DNA of 64,000 bases from Batrachochytrium dendrobatidis JAM81 (GCF_000203795.2 NW_006281102.1:166567-230566); one strand, 5' to 3'. Shown: positions 47,880-60,081, counted from the stretch's first letter. Translations and numbers: made by a program. The notes: generated from the sequence alone by a model not told the origin.

Positions 47880-49121
47880 ATGATTGGGATCTTAAACTCA
47901 TGGAGAGCTATTAGAACCAACAATGCTGCCATTAGTATTGGTAAATCCAGCCAGCTCAGCTATATATCCGCTTTGCAGCTTTGCCGGGTTAACTGTGCAT
48001 CATCACTGCATTCAATCCATCATTGGTCATTTTCTTCTGTTCCTCGCTTGATCTTTGCACCAACCAAAATGGTTCATCGAAAAATGTCCAGTCAAACCGG
48101 AACATCTCAGCGTAACTCGTCGGCTAGAGGACAAACACTCATGTCTGAGCAATTTGACTTTGTTGATACTGTCGAGGAATCTATAAGCGATCTTCCACCT
48201 CCACCTCCTGGAGTTTCTGTTGAATTTCACAGTGAGCATCACAATCTAGCTGAACGCATGCATCACAATGATCATCTTACCGAAGGTCTTGTCGCTCTTG
48301 CTAAATGCGTTCAAACCCAGCAAGATGCTGATATTTTTGCAACATCTATGCGCACATGGAGACTTGCTCGTCATGCTATATCTCTTTCTGACGGTGGTGA
48401 TATTATTCGTGCTATGGATTTAGCAGGAGCAAACAACACACTTCTTCGAATGCTTTGCGATCGTCGTATATACCGACTTGGTCCATCTGAACAAGACATG
48501 ATCAAGCTAATGAATAATTTCCGAACTGCTTCCCTTGCACCGACAGCTCTAGAGAATGAACAAACACATCTTGATCAGCTCGACTCGCTTTACAAGTCGT
48601 TTGCTGTAGTGCTCTATCACGAAATGCATCCCACTTTGGAACACCATTCTATTTTAATCACGGCAGGTGCTTATGGAAATACTGCCGAGGGTCTTCGTCG
48701 ATCTACTCTTACTTTTGGAGATGTGATTTCACTTGGCTGGGTACCTGATGAGTCGGCTGTTTTTTCACTCGTTCATGCCAACATTCAGCAAGGAAATGCT
48801 CAAGCTGCCTTGTCGATCCTGCACTCACATCAACGTATTAACAAATCGCTGGCTGACATTTTTAAAATTCGTGCATATTTGAGTCTGCAAGATGCAGCGG
48901 GCATGACTGCTGTATTGGAACAATTGGAAAAAACACCATTGTCCAAAGCAGATGTTGCTCAATGTGGACAAAAGAGCGATCTGTTTGGATCTGAATACTG
49001 GTTGCCTGTTCATGAAACCTTTACACAAGTGTCTGCATATATAAATTCAATCACTCCCGAGACTTTAGAGTCTCAGCAACTTAGAGAGATTTTTGACAAG
49101 GTCGCTTCTGCTTACAGCTAG
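47880..49121 (+). CDS. Uncharacterised, probably mitochondrial helical protein, 413 aa, single exon
   Basis: I do not recognise the family. The frame is intact from ATG 47880 to TAG 49119-49121 with no intron, unlike almost every neighbour. The N-terminus (MIGILNSWRAIRTNNAAISI) is rich in Arg, Ser and Asn, lacks acidic residues for over 60 positions and looks like a mitochondrial presequence. A later ATG at 48070 is possible, but the CACGTG box 72 bp before 47880 favours the longer form. A proline run (DLPPPPPGVSVEF) precedes a helical region with repeat-like segments (QDADIFATSMRTWRLARHAI; VFSLVHANIQQGNAQAALSI; ADIFKIRAYLSLQDAAG). These could be PPR- or TPR-like hairpins, so a role in mitochondrial RNA or ribosome biology is possible but unproven. 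Confidence 0.8.
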   Translation: MIGILNSWRAIRTNNAAISIGKSSQLSYISALQLCRVNCASSLHSIHHWSFSSVPRLIFAPTKMVHRKMSSQTGTSQRNSSARGQTLMSEQFDFVDTVEESISDLPPPPPGVSVEFHSEHHNLAERMHHNDHLTEGLVALAKCVQTQQDADIFATSMRTWRLARHAISLSDGGDIIRAMDLAGANNTLLRMLCDRRIYRLGPSEQDMIKLMNNFRTASLAPTALENEQTHLDQLDSLYKSFAVVLYHEMHPTLEHHSILITAGAYGNTAEGLRRSTLTFGDVISLGWVPDESAVFSLVHANIQQGNAQAALSILHSHQRINKSLADIFKIRAYLSLQDAAGMTAVLEQLEKTPLSKADVAQCGQKSDLFGSEYWLPVHETFTQVSAYINSITPETLESQQLREIFDKVASAYS

Positions 49122-49669
49122 CGACAAAAAGCATGATAACGGAGAAAAGATCAAAGAAAATGAACCTTTTGTATTTATCTTGCAGACTGTCTAGTTGGAT
49201 TTGAACTAGATAATAGCCAAGTATTCGCTGCGCTTTCTTGCTGGAAACAATATTTTCGATTCTTCAATAAACACAACGTCCATCATATGATGCATACAAT
49301 TAAACTATAGTTGTTGCTTTCTCTTCATTTGGTATAATGCATTGTACAATCATCAGATTGATCCCTCACAGATGCACTTGCGTTGTAGTTTAGCAAATAT
49401 TGCACGTTTCGGAGTGCGACTGTTGTCTCCATGTCAATTACCAAAAAAACCAATCAACTAAAAAGCTTACAAAATAGCATGTCCAGTAAATTGACTCCAG
49501 TCATGTCATGAGGCTGGGTGTTTATTACACATTGTCATTCCTATCAAATGTCACGTAATAGTATGTAGATCTATATTTGCAAACATAGCAAGTGTTTATA
49601 ATAAAGTCGAGTATATAGTTTTGTTTAAAGTTCATTTAAAGCAAGATATTGGCACTATTGATTTCTTAT
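49122..49669. other. Tail-to-tail gap between 47880 gene and SPG1
   Basis: 548 AT-rich bases. No gene, repeat or CACGTG box seen. Confidence 0.6.
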
Positions 49670-50869
49670 TTAGTACTCCAAGATAGGTGCGCCAGTCTCT
49701 TCAATACGAGGAATGGTGCACCGCAAATCAAATGCTTTGCTAACAACAATCTTGAATATCTTTTGGACATTGATCGAATGGGAAGTTGAGCAGAAAATAA
49801 GCGGAGCACGCATGGCCTTGGCAAACCTTCTTGCTTGCTTGGTGATTTCTTCCTGTTCCTCATATGGAGACGCTGCAAAATAGTCGTATTTTGTTCCAAT
49901 CAAAAATGGGATTGCCGTCTGGACAATTAAAATGTACGATTGTAGCGTATCGCATATAAATCAAACATGTAATATTAGATGATACGAGTCTTGTTGGGTC
50001 AAATAGCGAGCAGATACAATACATCATGTGATGCCAACTACCTTGTTGAATCCTCTTGCTTGGCGATACCACTCCTTGACACTGTTTAGTGTCGACTTGC
50101 GAGACAGATCAAACATAAACAATATTGCTATTGCATCATTACAGACTAATGGCAGCATATTGATAAATTCCCGTTGACCTATACCCACCAGACATTACGG
50201 TTAGTATTGATAGAAACTTGGCAACCTAATGAAATGGGTAAATCATACAAAGCCACACCTCCTAGATCCCAGATACTAAACGTAATTTCAGTGCTTCGAA
50301 TAGCAATGGTCTTTTCCATGAAATTTACTCCTACATTATTGTTAGAAAAGGTATCTAGATATAGTATCTTACAATGCCAGATTCAAGTCAAGTCCCAGAT
50401 CCACATATGTGGCTGATTAATCATTATAGACAGTCAAATCCATATTTCAACTGTCTTTTGCAGTGATAAAGTACTCAATAAAAACAATAAGATGTACAGG
50501 AAACAACTTGTACCTAGGGTTTGAATATAATCCTCGTCAAAGGAACCTTCGACATATTTGACCATAAGGCTTGTTTTTCCAATCTGACTGTCGCCCATCA
50601 TTCCAACTTTAATAACAACACTGTTTTAATATACGACCAAGGCCGAATGTAAAGTAGTAAATAAGCCAGGGGTATTGCATTCATTAGCTTCAACTCTAGA
50701 CTGTTTCTGATTCAAGGCTTTATCAAGGACGCGAACCAATACAGCCAACTCACTTGTTTTTCCGTGGAGCTATAGTCAGATTACCTGGGATTTGCTGCTG
50801 ATATTGTTGTTGTTGTGACTGTTGTTCATTATGTGTCTGACTAGATGATGTTTCTGGGGTTCCATTCAT
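49670..50869 (-). CDS. SPG1: Spg1/Tem1-type Ras-like GTPase
   Basis: Spg1 (fission yeast) and Tem1 (budding yeast) trigger the septation initiation or mitotic exit network from the spindle pole. The start is ATG 50869. Exon 1 is Gln-rich (SQQQQYQQQ). Exon 2 carries [20 protein letters not shown] with the P-loop GDSQIGKTS, then [15 protein letters not shown]. Later exons give [20 protein letters not shown] and WDLG (switch II), [20 protein letters not shown] and an IGTKYDYF base-recognition motif. The TKYD motif instead of NKxD is characteristic of Spg1/Tem1. No C-terminal prenylation CaaX is present (ends GAPILEY), as expected for this family. It is head to head with RPS30. Confidence 0.94.
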
Positions 50870-51194
50870 GGTTCTTGTAAGATGGTGTTTGCTTTGACAA
50901 GCCAAAGCCCAATTTAGTTTTAAAAAGCGGACACTCAATTGACATACCCTCAGGAAAACACAATGGTTTGGGTTAGCTAAATCTGACACCAAGATCCAGC
51001 ACCAAGTTGTTTTGATAGGCTGCATCAATGATGGTTCTATAATTTATAATAACGTTGAGGTGTCATCAATACTCAAACTATGCAAAACTGTGTTGAATAG
51101 ACTGGACATTACAAGTGCGTAGTGCGTGCATGAGTATGAAAGCTTATTGAACGGGTTGATGCAGTGTGTAGGTAATACAAAAGTGTATACATAT

Positions 51195-51200
51195 CACGTG
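51195..51200. promoter_or_regulatory. CACGTG palindrome, first of a pair
   Basis: Context ATCACGTGAC, 89 bp before the inferred RPS30 ATG. The pair spacing of 20 bp puts them about two helix turns apart. Confidence 0.55.
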
Positions 51201-51214
51201 ACAATATTTAGTAT

Positions 51215-51220
51215 CACGTG
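51215..51220. promoter_or_regulatory. CACGTG palindrome, second of a pair
   Basis: Context ATCACGTGTA, 69 bp before the inferred RPS30 ATG. Confidence 0.55.
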
Positions 51221-51288
51221 TAACATGGTTGAACGGTCTTTGAGTAGTGCGAAACCATCAGCGACTTTGGCTTTCCAGCACATACAAT

Positions 51289-51982
51289 ATGGTTTGTTTC
51301 CATTGCCTGTAGCATGCCATCCATCCATCTACTCATGCATGCATCACTCATCAGAACATCCAGTTTGACTCTGCCACAATCCAGTCTTGTCTCACCAGTC
51401 TATCCATTCCAAGTCTAGTCATGTATTACTAGAACAACCATAAAATCTATCCGAGTGCCATCAATCAACCCAAATGTCATGATCTGATGTCAAGACTTGG
51501 AATGGAATGCAACTTGACATGACTGATGAGATCAGTCTGGATTTCAAGTGGTGCTATCAGCAAGTTGGCTGGATGTGCTGCTTGATTGTCAGCTCTGTAG
51601 CAGGGTTCTAACAGCCGTTTTTCTCAACTATCCATTATCAATAGGGTAAAGTTCACGGTTCTCTCGCACGTGCCGGTAAGGTCAAGGGTCAGACTCCCAA
51701 GGTTGAGAAAGCAGAAGGCAAAAAGAAGAAGGTTACTGGTAAGTTGTCACTAGAGTAATGATGACTTTTGATTCAGTATTCTGACTTGTGATTGTTTAGG
51801 CCGCGCAAAGAAGCGTCTCCAGTACAATCGTCGTTTCGTCAATGCCGTTGCTTCTTTCGGCAAGCGCAAGGTAAGAGTGGATCTATGTTGGACTTTGAGT
51901 TTTGTAAACCTATAATTTGGTTGGTTTGTGATATTCATTATTATCGTGTATGTAGATGAACCCATCGCCCAACCAGAAATAA
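51289..51982 (+). CDS. RPS30: Ribosomal protein eS30 (RPS30), 64 aa
   Basis: eS30 is a small basic protein of the 40S subunit. Exons 2-4 are certain: 51645-51738, 51800-51870 and 51956-51982. They read [44 protein letters not shown] and [12 protein letters not shown]. The first exon must supply only the initiator Met. I place it at 51289-51291, where catacaatATG is followed directly by GTTTGT, a good donor, and a pyrimidine-rich stretch precedes it. That leaves a 353-nt first intron. Introns directly after the start codon are common in fungal ribosomal protein genes. No ubiquitin-like fusion (as in animal FAU) is seen. The first exon is an inference; the ATG at 51224 is an alternative. Confidence 0.9.
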
Positions 51983-52256
51983 GCCAATCGCTTCACATGT
52001 CGTCCGTTGTTGAAACTGCTCTGAATGTCTGGATTGCTGGACTGGATTTGCGTTGCTCCTACGTCTACCTTGTTTGGTCCTATTTTACTTCTACGGTTCT
52101 CAAATGAAACAGATATTTTTGACGTACTTTTAGTCTCTTTTTGATGTAAAGTATTTAATTTGATCCTAGCATACACTGATGTAGAATTGAGTAGTGTTGA
52201 TACCAAGATGCTGGACTGGGTTACTTGATACAAAGATGTACCGAGTCGTACTTTAT

Positions 52257-54015
52257 TTAAAACATTGTTGCCCAAAACTTTACGGAAAACAATTGACGCA
52301 TTACTTTCCAGTGTTGAAGAGCAGAATCTGCTTGAAGTGTAGCAAGTGGATTATATCGATCGGTGATTGCCTTGAGATCATCCTTTTTGTTGACCATGGT
52401 ATCTGGAAGTCTCAACTGCTTAAACCTGGCGAGCATCTGAGCATAAATGCCACCTACCTGCATATCTTGTGCAGTTGCTTCGCTGAATTCAATCGGAGTT
52501 TGAGATGCAAACAACACCATATTGTACATGGCATCCGACACCTCCATAGCTTCGCGACTTTCAACATAACCTTGAATATGAGGAAATACAGCGAGCAATG
52601 TTGCAAGGACTGCTTGTGTAGCATTTCCTTGAATACTTCCGACATAATTCTATGTTTAGTGTATACATGAACTCTATGTTATCAATACACGAAACAAGGA
52701 GAAACAAGTAGTGCACGATGCAACAGCACGACCTACCAAAGCCATGATTCCATTGGGTTTGAGAATACGCTTGATGGCAGTGACGGCTTCGATGGTGAAT
52801 AAATTACCAGGAACGACACCGCCAGTAAACACATCATGCAATACATAGTCGTATGATGCAGGAGTAGCAACGTGATCAATAAAGTGACGACCGTCACCAA
52901 TATGTGCCAAGCAAGATGTAGAGAGATTGAAATACGATTTGGCATAATCGTACACTACAGGATCCAACTCGACAATATCTACAGCAATTCCAGCACGCAA
53001 AAGAGTGGATACTGTTACACCAATACCGAGTCCTAACTGTAATGCAGTGGTAGCACTGTTGTTGTCTACATTAGATCTCTTGATAAAGCGAACAAAGTCG
53101 AGCATGTAAAATGAACCAAAAATAGAATCGCTGTTGTGTTCAAGAAATATTCCACCAAGAATTGAATGATCGCAACGCAAGAGTCGTATTGGACCGTATT
53201 CTGTTGGGGCTTCCACGACGGCAATATATCCAGTATTAGATTCCTGATGTGCCAATACGCGATAATCTGGTAAAAAAGACTACTAGAATAAGTGACGATT
53301 AGACAAATAGACGAGTTGAGCATGCACTTACTGATGTGATGGGTAGTCTCGAATCAGCGCATTGTTGAATTGTATTGGAGTAATGATTGACATACAAGCC
53401 CATGACAAGCGAGCTTAACATCAAAATCCAAGCAACTTTTCCCTTTTTCCAGATATGAGTGACTGACACGGATTGGGTTGATCCAGTAAGCGCAGCAGTG
53501 GAAATAACGAATACTGACATGGCAGCAATGGATAGACTGTGACATGTATTTAAATGGAAAATACGAAGAATCCAATCAGCGATCAAAGACTTGAAACCAA
53601 TTGAAATAACCATGAACACAGTATACATGAGGATACCGAATCTACTTAAAATCCATAGAATTACAAGAATGTTGGAAAGAATGCACGGAATAGCAGAGAT
53701 TAGAGAACTCCAATGAGGACCCAAATCGCTTGTTTGAATGGCAGTAACTCTTGCAAAAAAAGGAATAAATAGGATGATGGCAGGAACAAAAGCAATAAGA
53801 TTGATGGTGCAGTCAGTAGTGGATAAACGACGCAATGGTATCAGTATATGGAGTAAAATGCATGCCAAGCCCAATGTGGTGATTGCAAGAGGAACACTTT
53901 GAGTTGTTAAATAATAGCCGTAATAAGGAGCAAGAATTTTAAGAGTAGAAGAATTGACGATTGAGATGGACAAGGCACAAGCAACAACGATGATTCCTGA
54001 CAAGATTCTCGACAT
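52257..54015 (-). CDS. Membrane-anchored spermidine-synthase-like protein
   Basis: Three exons, phases agree: 54015 to about 53330, about 53277 to 52740, and about 52648 to 52257. The first ~230 residues are a run of hydrophobic helices (ILSGIIVVACALSISIV; YLTTQSVPLAITTLGLACIL; LIAFVPAIILFIPFFARV; and more), so the protein sits in a membrane. The soluble part resembles the polyamine synthase/methyltransferase fold: ALQLGLGIGVTVSTLLRAG (AdoMet-type glycine loop), VDIVELDPVVYDYAKSYF (acidic residue at strand 2), HIGDGRHFID and YDYVLHDVFTGG. Classical spermidine synthases have GGGDG and D-x-x-DP-x-GP, so substitutions here leave aminopropyl transfer uncertain. It is head to head with MDM31 (150 bp). 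Function is not known. Confidence 0.82.
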
Positions 54016-54165
54016 GATTTCAGACAAGATTTATATTCAAAAATCAATTCTAATAAATTGTATTCGAGAATCTTTCACCAGAAATCAAAAACTGTTTCAA
54101 ACTGGCATTTGTTATTGCTATTACTATTATCAGCAACACATCTCTATCGAGCATACATTCACTTC

Positions 54166-56565
54166 ATGTATCGTTGCTGGAATCTGGCCATCACTTCTAT
54201 TCGTGGTGCTCGCCGAAACTCACCTTCAAAACTGCAGTCATATTCGATCGTTACTTATAAACCACTTCATTCGTCCTTGCTTACTCTACGGAACCTCAAA
54301 TCATTTTATACTTTCAATCTGCGTCTTAATACTTGTAGACTTTGGACTAGTCGCCATCTCTTGTCTCGTTACATCCACACAACCCCATCTCGCTCTACAA
54401 AAACAGCTTCCACTCTTATACCACCACAGGTCGATGCTGCCAAGGCATTTCGTCTTGCTCGTCAGGAATTGATCAACAATGTAGATGGAATAGGCGCCAG
54501 AACCATGCTTCGTATTCGTCTGTTTTTAATGGGCCAGGTTCGTCCTATGAAGATGGATGACTTTGTGGCACTGTTCTCTTGGATCTTTGTTGGGAATACT
54601 CTCTTTGTCTTGGCTCGAACAACTGCCTTTGTGTCTGTTGTCATTATGATTGTCAACCGTCTGAATTTCCAAGGTGAGCAAACGTTTTAAATTCTGTATT
54701 TTACAAACCATTTTAATCAAATCTGCATCTATTGACAAGTACTTGACCTACTGCATGATCCATATAGAAAAAGTCGCCGAATTTATCAGTGATTTACTCT
54801 CACGAGCTACTGGATTCGATGTCAAGGTTGGTGCTGCTGTTGTTCCTCGATGGAGTGATGGTGCAATCAGTCTTGAAGATGTAACTATTGTTTGCAACGG
54901 CGACACATGGACTGAGCTAAAGCGCAAAGAAAAGTCTGCAAAAGGTTTAGGAGATTTGCTTCCTGGAGAAGTCGATTTAAACTGGACATATTGGGATCTA
55001 ACTGTAGATCGCATCGATGTCAATTTATCACTTTGGCGTCTACTTGATGGTAATGCGTTTGGATTGTTAAATCTTTGTCTTTACCATTTGAATCATCACT
55101 TTCATTCTAGCTTTCATGTATTCAAAAAGACCGAGTAGAGTCATTTACTTATCTCTTATAAACACTTGATATTCATACAATCTACAGGTCGAGGACCCAT
55201 CAAGGAAGCAAAGTTGAAGGGCATTCGAGGCATGGTAGATCGACGTCATATTGAGTTTGATCCAAATTGGGTACCTTCTCGCCGTGTCCCAGAATTTGGT
55301 GATTTTGAGATGGATTCTTTTATTGTCGAGGATCTGCTAGTCACTATTTGCAATCCCGACTTTAGACCGTTTTCATTCTCTATTTTCGATGCCGAGCTCC
55401 CTATATTTAGAAAACAATGGCTGCTTTATGACATGATGTGTGCCGATTCGGTCGTTGGAATGTACGACAATTGTTTATTTAGCGTGCATCGCTCACAATC
55501 TCTCGATGTATTTCGAGACACACCTGGAAATTTTGATAAAGTTTCTCATTTGAAAATGAGTTCTGTGCCTATCGATCACCTCAAAGTTGGTGCTACAGGT
55601 CCCATCAGCTGGCTCACACGAGGCACCGTTGATTTAGACTTGCATGTTCTCATTCCAAGAATCACCACCAACGATGACGTGTTTGATCAACTGTTTGACG
55701 AACTTGATGGAATTCGCGAGGTTGCCATTGACAAAATTGAAGAAGTCATTGCAGCCCATCCTGAACGTCAGGAGATTCTTGATAAGCATTCCCAGTGGAA
55801 AGATCAAAAACTGCAACCTAGACATCATGATTTAGTATCGGGTGTCAGTCACGATTTAAACCCTACCGTTGTGGTTCGTAACGTACCCAAAACCATATCC
55901 AATCATCATAAAGACATCCGATACTACGATACACAGTATTCAAATGCCACACCATCACAAAAACCATCAGCATATGATTCCCAAACCGAACAAAAAGAAT
56001 CTAGGCCTATTTATACCAATGGTGTGGTGAATCTTGGATTACCCATGCCTAAATCTGAAAATGCAAATGTGATTTTACATTGGCGTGTCAAGTTAAACGA
56101 TCTAAAGGCATATGTACCTCTTTCAAACCCACATCTATCCTATATGAGTAGCGCCTTGATCAGACCTGTTGTTGCATATATGAATGCAAATCGCACATCC
56201 TTGCCCCTAGCGTCGAGTGCAAAAATGGACATTGTAAGTTCTATGGCTGTGTTGGTAGAATCGGATGACTTGATGTAAAAACATGCAATTCAAATGTAGT
56301 AGACCTTTGCATTAACCTGTGTATCATTTATATATAGAATAATTTCAATGGTGCATGGGATATTTTCTCTGCAGGTCTTGTCGATGTGCTTTCTGAAGAA
56401 ACTGGACGCGCACTATCTAATCTAGTCCAGGATGAACGAGAACGCACACGGAGATTGCGGCGTATAGGTATCTGGAGTCTTCAACAATGTGGTAAAGCCA
56501 TTCTATCACTTTCCGAATACATTCGTGGTACTCGCAATCCTTGGTCGTATGGCCTTCCCATTTAG
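54166..56565 (+). CDS. MDM31: Mdm31/Mdm32-family mitochondrial inner-membrane protein
   Basis: Mdm31 and Mdm32 are yeast inner-membrane proteins needed for mitochondrial shape, mtDNA maintenance and cardiolipin homeostasis. I start at ATG 54166 (MYRCWNLAITSIRGARRN), giving an Arg/Ser-rich presequence; the frame upstream has no ATG. Four exons: 54166-54673, about 54768-55048, about 55189-56232 and about 56339-56565. Family blocks: DDFVALFSWIFVGNTLFVLARTT (first membrane span), EFISDLLSRATGFDV, FESAIVPRW-type text (VGAAVVPRWSDGAISLEDV), WTYWDLTVDRIDVNLSLWRLLDG, GRGPIKEAKLKGIRGMVDRRH and FEMDSFIVEDLLVTI. The end is NNFNGAWDIFSAGLVDVLSE and YIRGTRNPWSYGLPI. One Mdm31-type gene is complete here. 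Whether a separate Mdm32 exists cannot be told from this window. Confidence 0.93.
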
Positions 56566-57038
56566 TCTTGCATGCATATCCAATCATTTTAAATTCAGTT
56601 TCTAGTTTGCATCCTCATGTTTCCAATTCTCTGTTTCACCTTTATATTGGGTTGGTGTATCTAAATGATATTTGAATGTTTCAAGCTGCGTTTGATAGTT
56701 TGCAAATCATATCGCTAATATAAAAACAACTGTGCTTTTAACTCGAGTCAGATGGCATGTTGAAAATAGATGATCGAGTTGCACATGCTTCAGTACCATT
56801 TGGAAACGGTAACACATGAAACCATTAAAGTGGGAAAACAAAGGATAAAGGACGGAAAATCAATTCATTTTAAACTTCAGTATTGATTTTTTACGCTTGT
56901 TTATAAAAGATATCTACCCTCAGTAGATAAAAACGAGTTGCCATACACATTTGACAAGATCGAAGCGGGTTATTGTAACTAGACATTCTTCGCGAAACAA
57001 ATATGCTTATTATGCACTACACAAGAAGCGTTTTGGGT
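56566..57038. other. Tail-to-tail gap MDM31/TM9SF
   Basis: 473 AT-rich bases without a gene, repeat or CACGTG box. Confidence 0.6.
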
Positions 57039-60012
57039 TTAGTCCACTTTGATGGATCTATAGATCCTTCGGATAAAAGCAAAGGCTGAGAGATATCCAA
57101 CTGTTCCTGTGAAAACAGTAAAAAGTAAGGAGATCACCAACGACCAACTTAAATAAATCGCCATCGATGAGAAATCCACAAGGTGGAGTCCACGAGCTGC
57201 ATATATAATAGAATAAATGAAAATGTAAAATCCGCTGGTACCAGAGGTCATAAATGCACGCCACGACCACATGTAGTCCTAAATATTTAAAAGTAGCAAA
57301 TTACCATTAGTAGTTGGCACAAACGAGTTTAAAATCAGCATGTTGAACCACGCAGTTGATGTAAAGAATGGATTCGTCCAAGCTAGACACTAACCTCTGC
57401 ACAGAGTTGGAAGTAGCAAAGCAAAATAGAAACAAGCGAACATGTCATGACAAGAATGACAAAAACAAAAAGCAGGAATCCAAACATATAGTAAATGCGG
57501 TGGGACCAAATGGAAGACATGATAAAGTATAGCTCAATGAAAATAGCACCAAATGGAAGAATGCCTCCAATGAGGGCAGAGTAATATTTGTTGAGGTATG
57601 CAGGCTAAATAGGTGTACAGTTGAACAAAAAGTTAGCCAATTAAACGACAGAAATAAACAGTTTCATTAAAAGCCAAATCTACAATCAAAAAATGGGCTT
57701 ACTTGTGGAGGTATTTGGCGAGGAATCTGGTTTGTTTTGCAAGGATTTTCATATCCTGGGTGACGGAATCCAAAGTATGCACCAGCGATACACAATGGAA
57801 TGGAAATCAAAAACCACATGGCCACCAGCGCCAACAAAGTTCCAAATGGCACTGCTGATGACGAAGCGCGAGCAATCAAAAAGAAGTTGAGAATAATAAG
57901 AACACCAAAGATGATTCTAAACAATATAATAAAAAACACACAGATTAGTATACACGAATCAATACATGCAATAAACTCCAAGATGTATTACATACCCGGG
58001 CACAAGGACAGCCGTCAACACCACATTCTTGCGCCAGTGCTCTCCCTGCAAAGTTTTGTACAAAACAGCCGATACGTATCCAGCAACAGCCGAAAATAGG
58101 ATATAAAAAATAAGTGCCATGGTTCCAAGAGCGCCTCTGCTAGATGGAGACAAAAATCCAAGAACGGCAAAAACTAGATACATCATAGGGTTAGAAATAA
58201 ATTCAGATAAAAAACTTGACACGTTGTAGCAGCACTAGTACCTAAAGTAACGCAGGCCATGTACGTCAGCTGAGCACCATTTCCTACAAAAATAGAGAGA
58301 AGCATACGGAACGCAGGAGGTCTGAATACATCTGCATGCACCATTTTCCACCCAAACTCCTCCTGAGCTCCATCCTCATCACCGAGAGCGTTGTATCGAG
58401 CAATATCCTTGTGCAATGTACGAAGAAGGATCATGGCAACCATACTTCCAAGGATAAGAACAATGACAATCGAGTTGATAATGCTAATATGATTTGCGTA
58501 TAGTTGTCAGAAACTCACTATTTCAACAAAATCAGATCGACTAAAATGAAACAGATACCAAGTTCGTCGATGATAGGTTAGAAGCACAATGGATGGAATA
58601 TTGCATACCTGAACCAATGAATTTGAGGATCAAACACATGGAGATAATGGTCCCAACGAGTACCCCACGATATGGAATCCTCCACCCAAAAAGTACTGTA
58701 AGTGTACTGAATTGGATTATCTACACCTTCTTTAAGGAAAAAATTGCTGGTAGCTCCAAATTTACATCCAGAATCCTGGACATCCTTTGTTCCGCTGGAT
58801 AATGAATCCAATAAAGTTTTTAAAGGTTAATGACACGATATTCTCATGGAATTTGATACTCAAACTCACCTGGAGGGTTGAACTAGCACACCAACAACAC
58901 GAGCCTTTGCTTCCTTCAAATGGTAGTGAATGATGATATTGTAATGGTTGTTGATGACTGTTTGGTCAGTATCAGTGACTCTTCCAAACTCAAAACCAGA
59001 ACTGTAGTAGTTTTCGTTTGTAGATAAATCTTTGTAGAGCTGTGCAGCAGGAAGACCGTCCACAATCCTACATGTATTAGATTGACCATGAAAATTGAGT
59101 CATTAAACTTGAAAACGCAAAAAAAAGGAAAGCTACGTACCAATTCACAGTGTACTCTTCCTCAACACTATGCAGGATCAAGAAATGGTCAGTGTAGTCA
59201 AAATGTAAAAACAGCCCAAACCAAAAATTAGCACGATTAGCGTTGAACAAAGACAAAGACTAAATTTAAACTCGACAGTCATTCCAACGTACATTTGACG
59301 AACAAAGCCAGTGTCAGCAGCAGGAATGGTTGTTTCACAGAGTTTGACGCATGTATTATTTTGAAGTGAGCTGATCTATAGCAAGCCATTAATGGCAAGT
59401 TGTATAAAATTGAGGTTAAACTAGATTCTATTGAAACGATCAAGGATATTAAATATAAAAAAGTAGGTTTATAAATGCATCAAGCGCATGCATTGCAAGT
59501 CGAGCATATTGCATGTCATGTAGTGTAACAGGAAGCCAGTTGGAGTCTGAAAGTAACAGAACACGCACTATGCAGTTGAAATCAACCAATAGAAGCGTAT
59601 CAAACCAAAACTACTCAAGCGAGTTCATGCAAGACCCAGATGAATACGACGTGCGTATACCATACACTTGCAATATCTGAAACCAGACAATGAATGAAAT
59701 GCAACTCATTGAAAAGCATACCTGAAAAGGAGAAGTGTATAAACGGTCACCAAACAAGATGCTTCCAAGAGATTCTTTCTGAGCGATGGGTTCTGAAACA
59801 GGACGACATAAATGTAACTGAGGAAAGTAATAGTCGAAAGAAATGAGAGAATCAGTGGCGGAAAGAGAGTTGACTAGAAGCGGAACAGACTCTCCAGCAG
59901 CGTATTCGTGAGGAGCGACACCAGGCAAGTAAAATGCATTGACAGTGTTGAATGAAAATGGAATCAGTAATGAAATAGCAGCAGTCAACACACGAGCAGC
60001 AGATACACTCAT
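57039..60012 (-). CDS. TM9SF: Nonaspanin (TM9SF/Emp70 family)
   Basis: Nonaspanins are nine-span Golgi/endosome membrane proteins involved in sorting and adhesion. The start is ATG 60012. A signal peptide ([19 protein letters not shown]) is followed by the mature start [20 protein letters not shown], then [14 protein letters not shown], the canonical luminal signature, and [19 protein letters not shown]. Later exons give [20 protein letters not shown] and nine hydrophobic segments, ending [20 protein letters not shown] and a final helix followed by [10 protein letters not shown]. The C-terminal KVD fits the KxD/E motif that nonaspanins use to bind COPI and stay in the Golgi. The gene has about ten introns, is complete, and is head to head with the FOP-like gene over 137 bp. 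Confidence 0.95.
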
Positions 60013-60075
60013 TGCAGATTTAGTTGATTTGATGGCAAGAAACGCCCGAATGAAAGTTGGATTTTGTCGTGATCC

Positions 60076-60081
60076 CACGTG
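60076..60081. promoter_or_regulatory. CACGTG palindrome central in TM9SF/FOP promoter
   Basis: Context CCCACGTGAC. It lies 63 bp from the TM9SF start and 68 bp from the FOP start, so it is almost exactly central in the 137-bp gap. Confidence 0.6.

Larger units (their letters stand above)
50870..51288. other. Head-to-head region SPG1/RPS30
   Basis: 419 bases with two CACGTG boxes 20 bp apart (51195 and 51215) and no gene. Confidence 0.6.
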
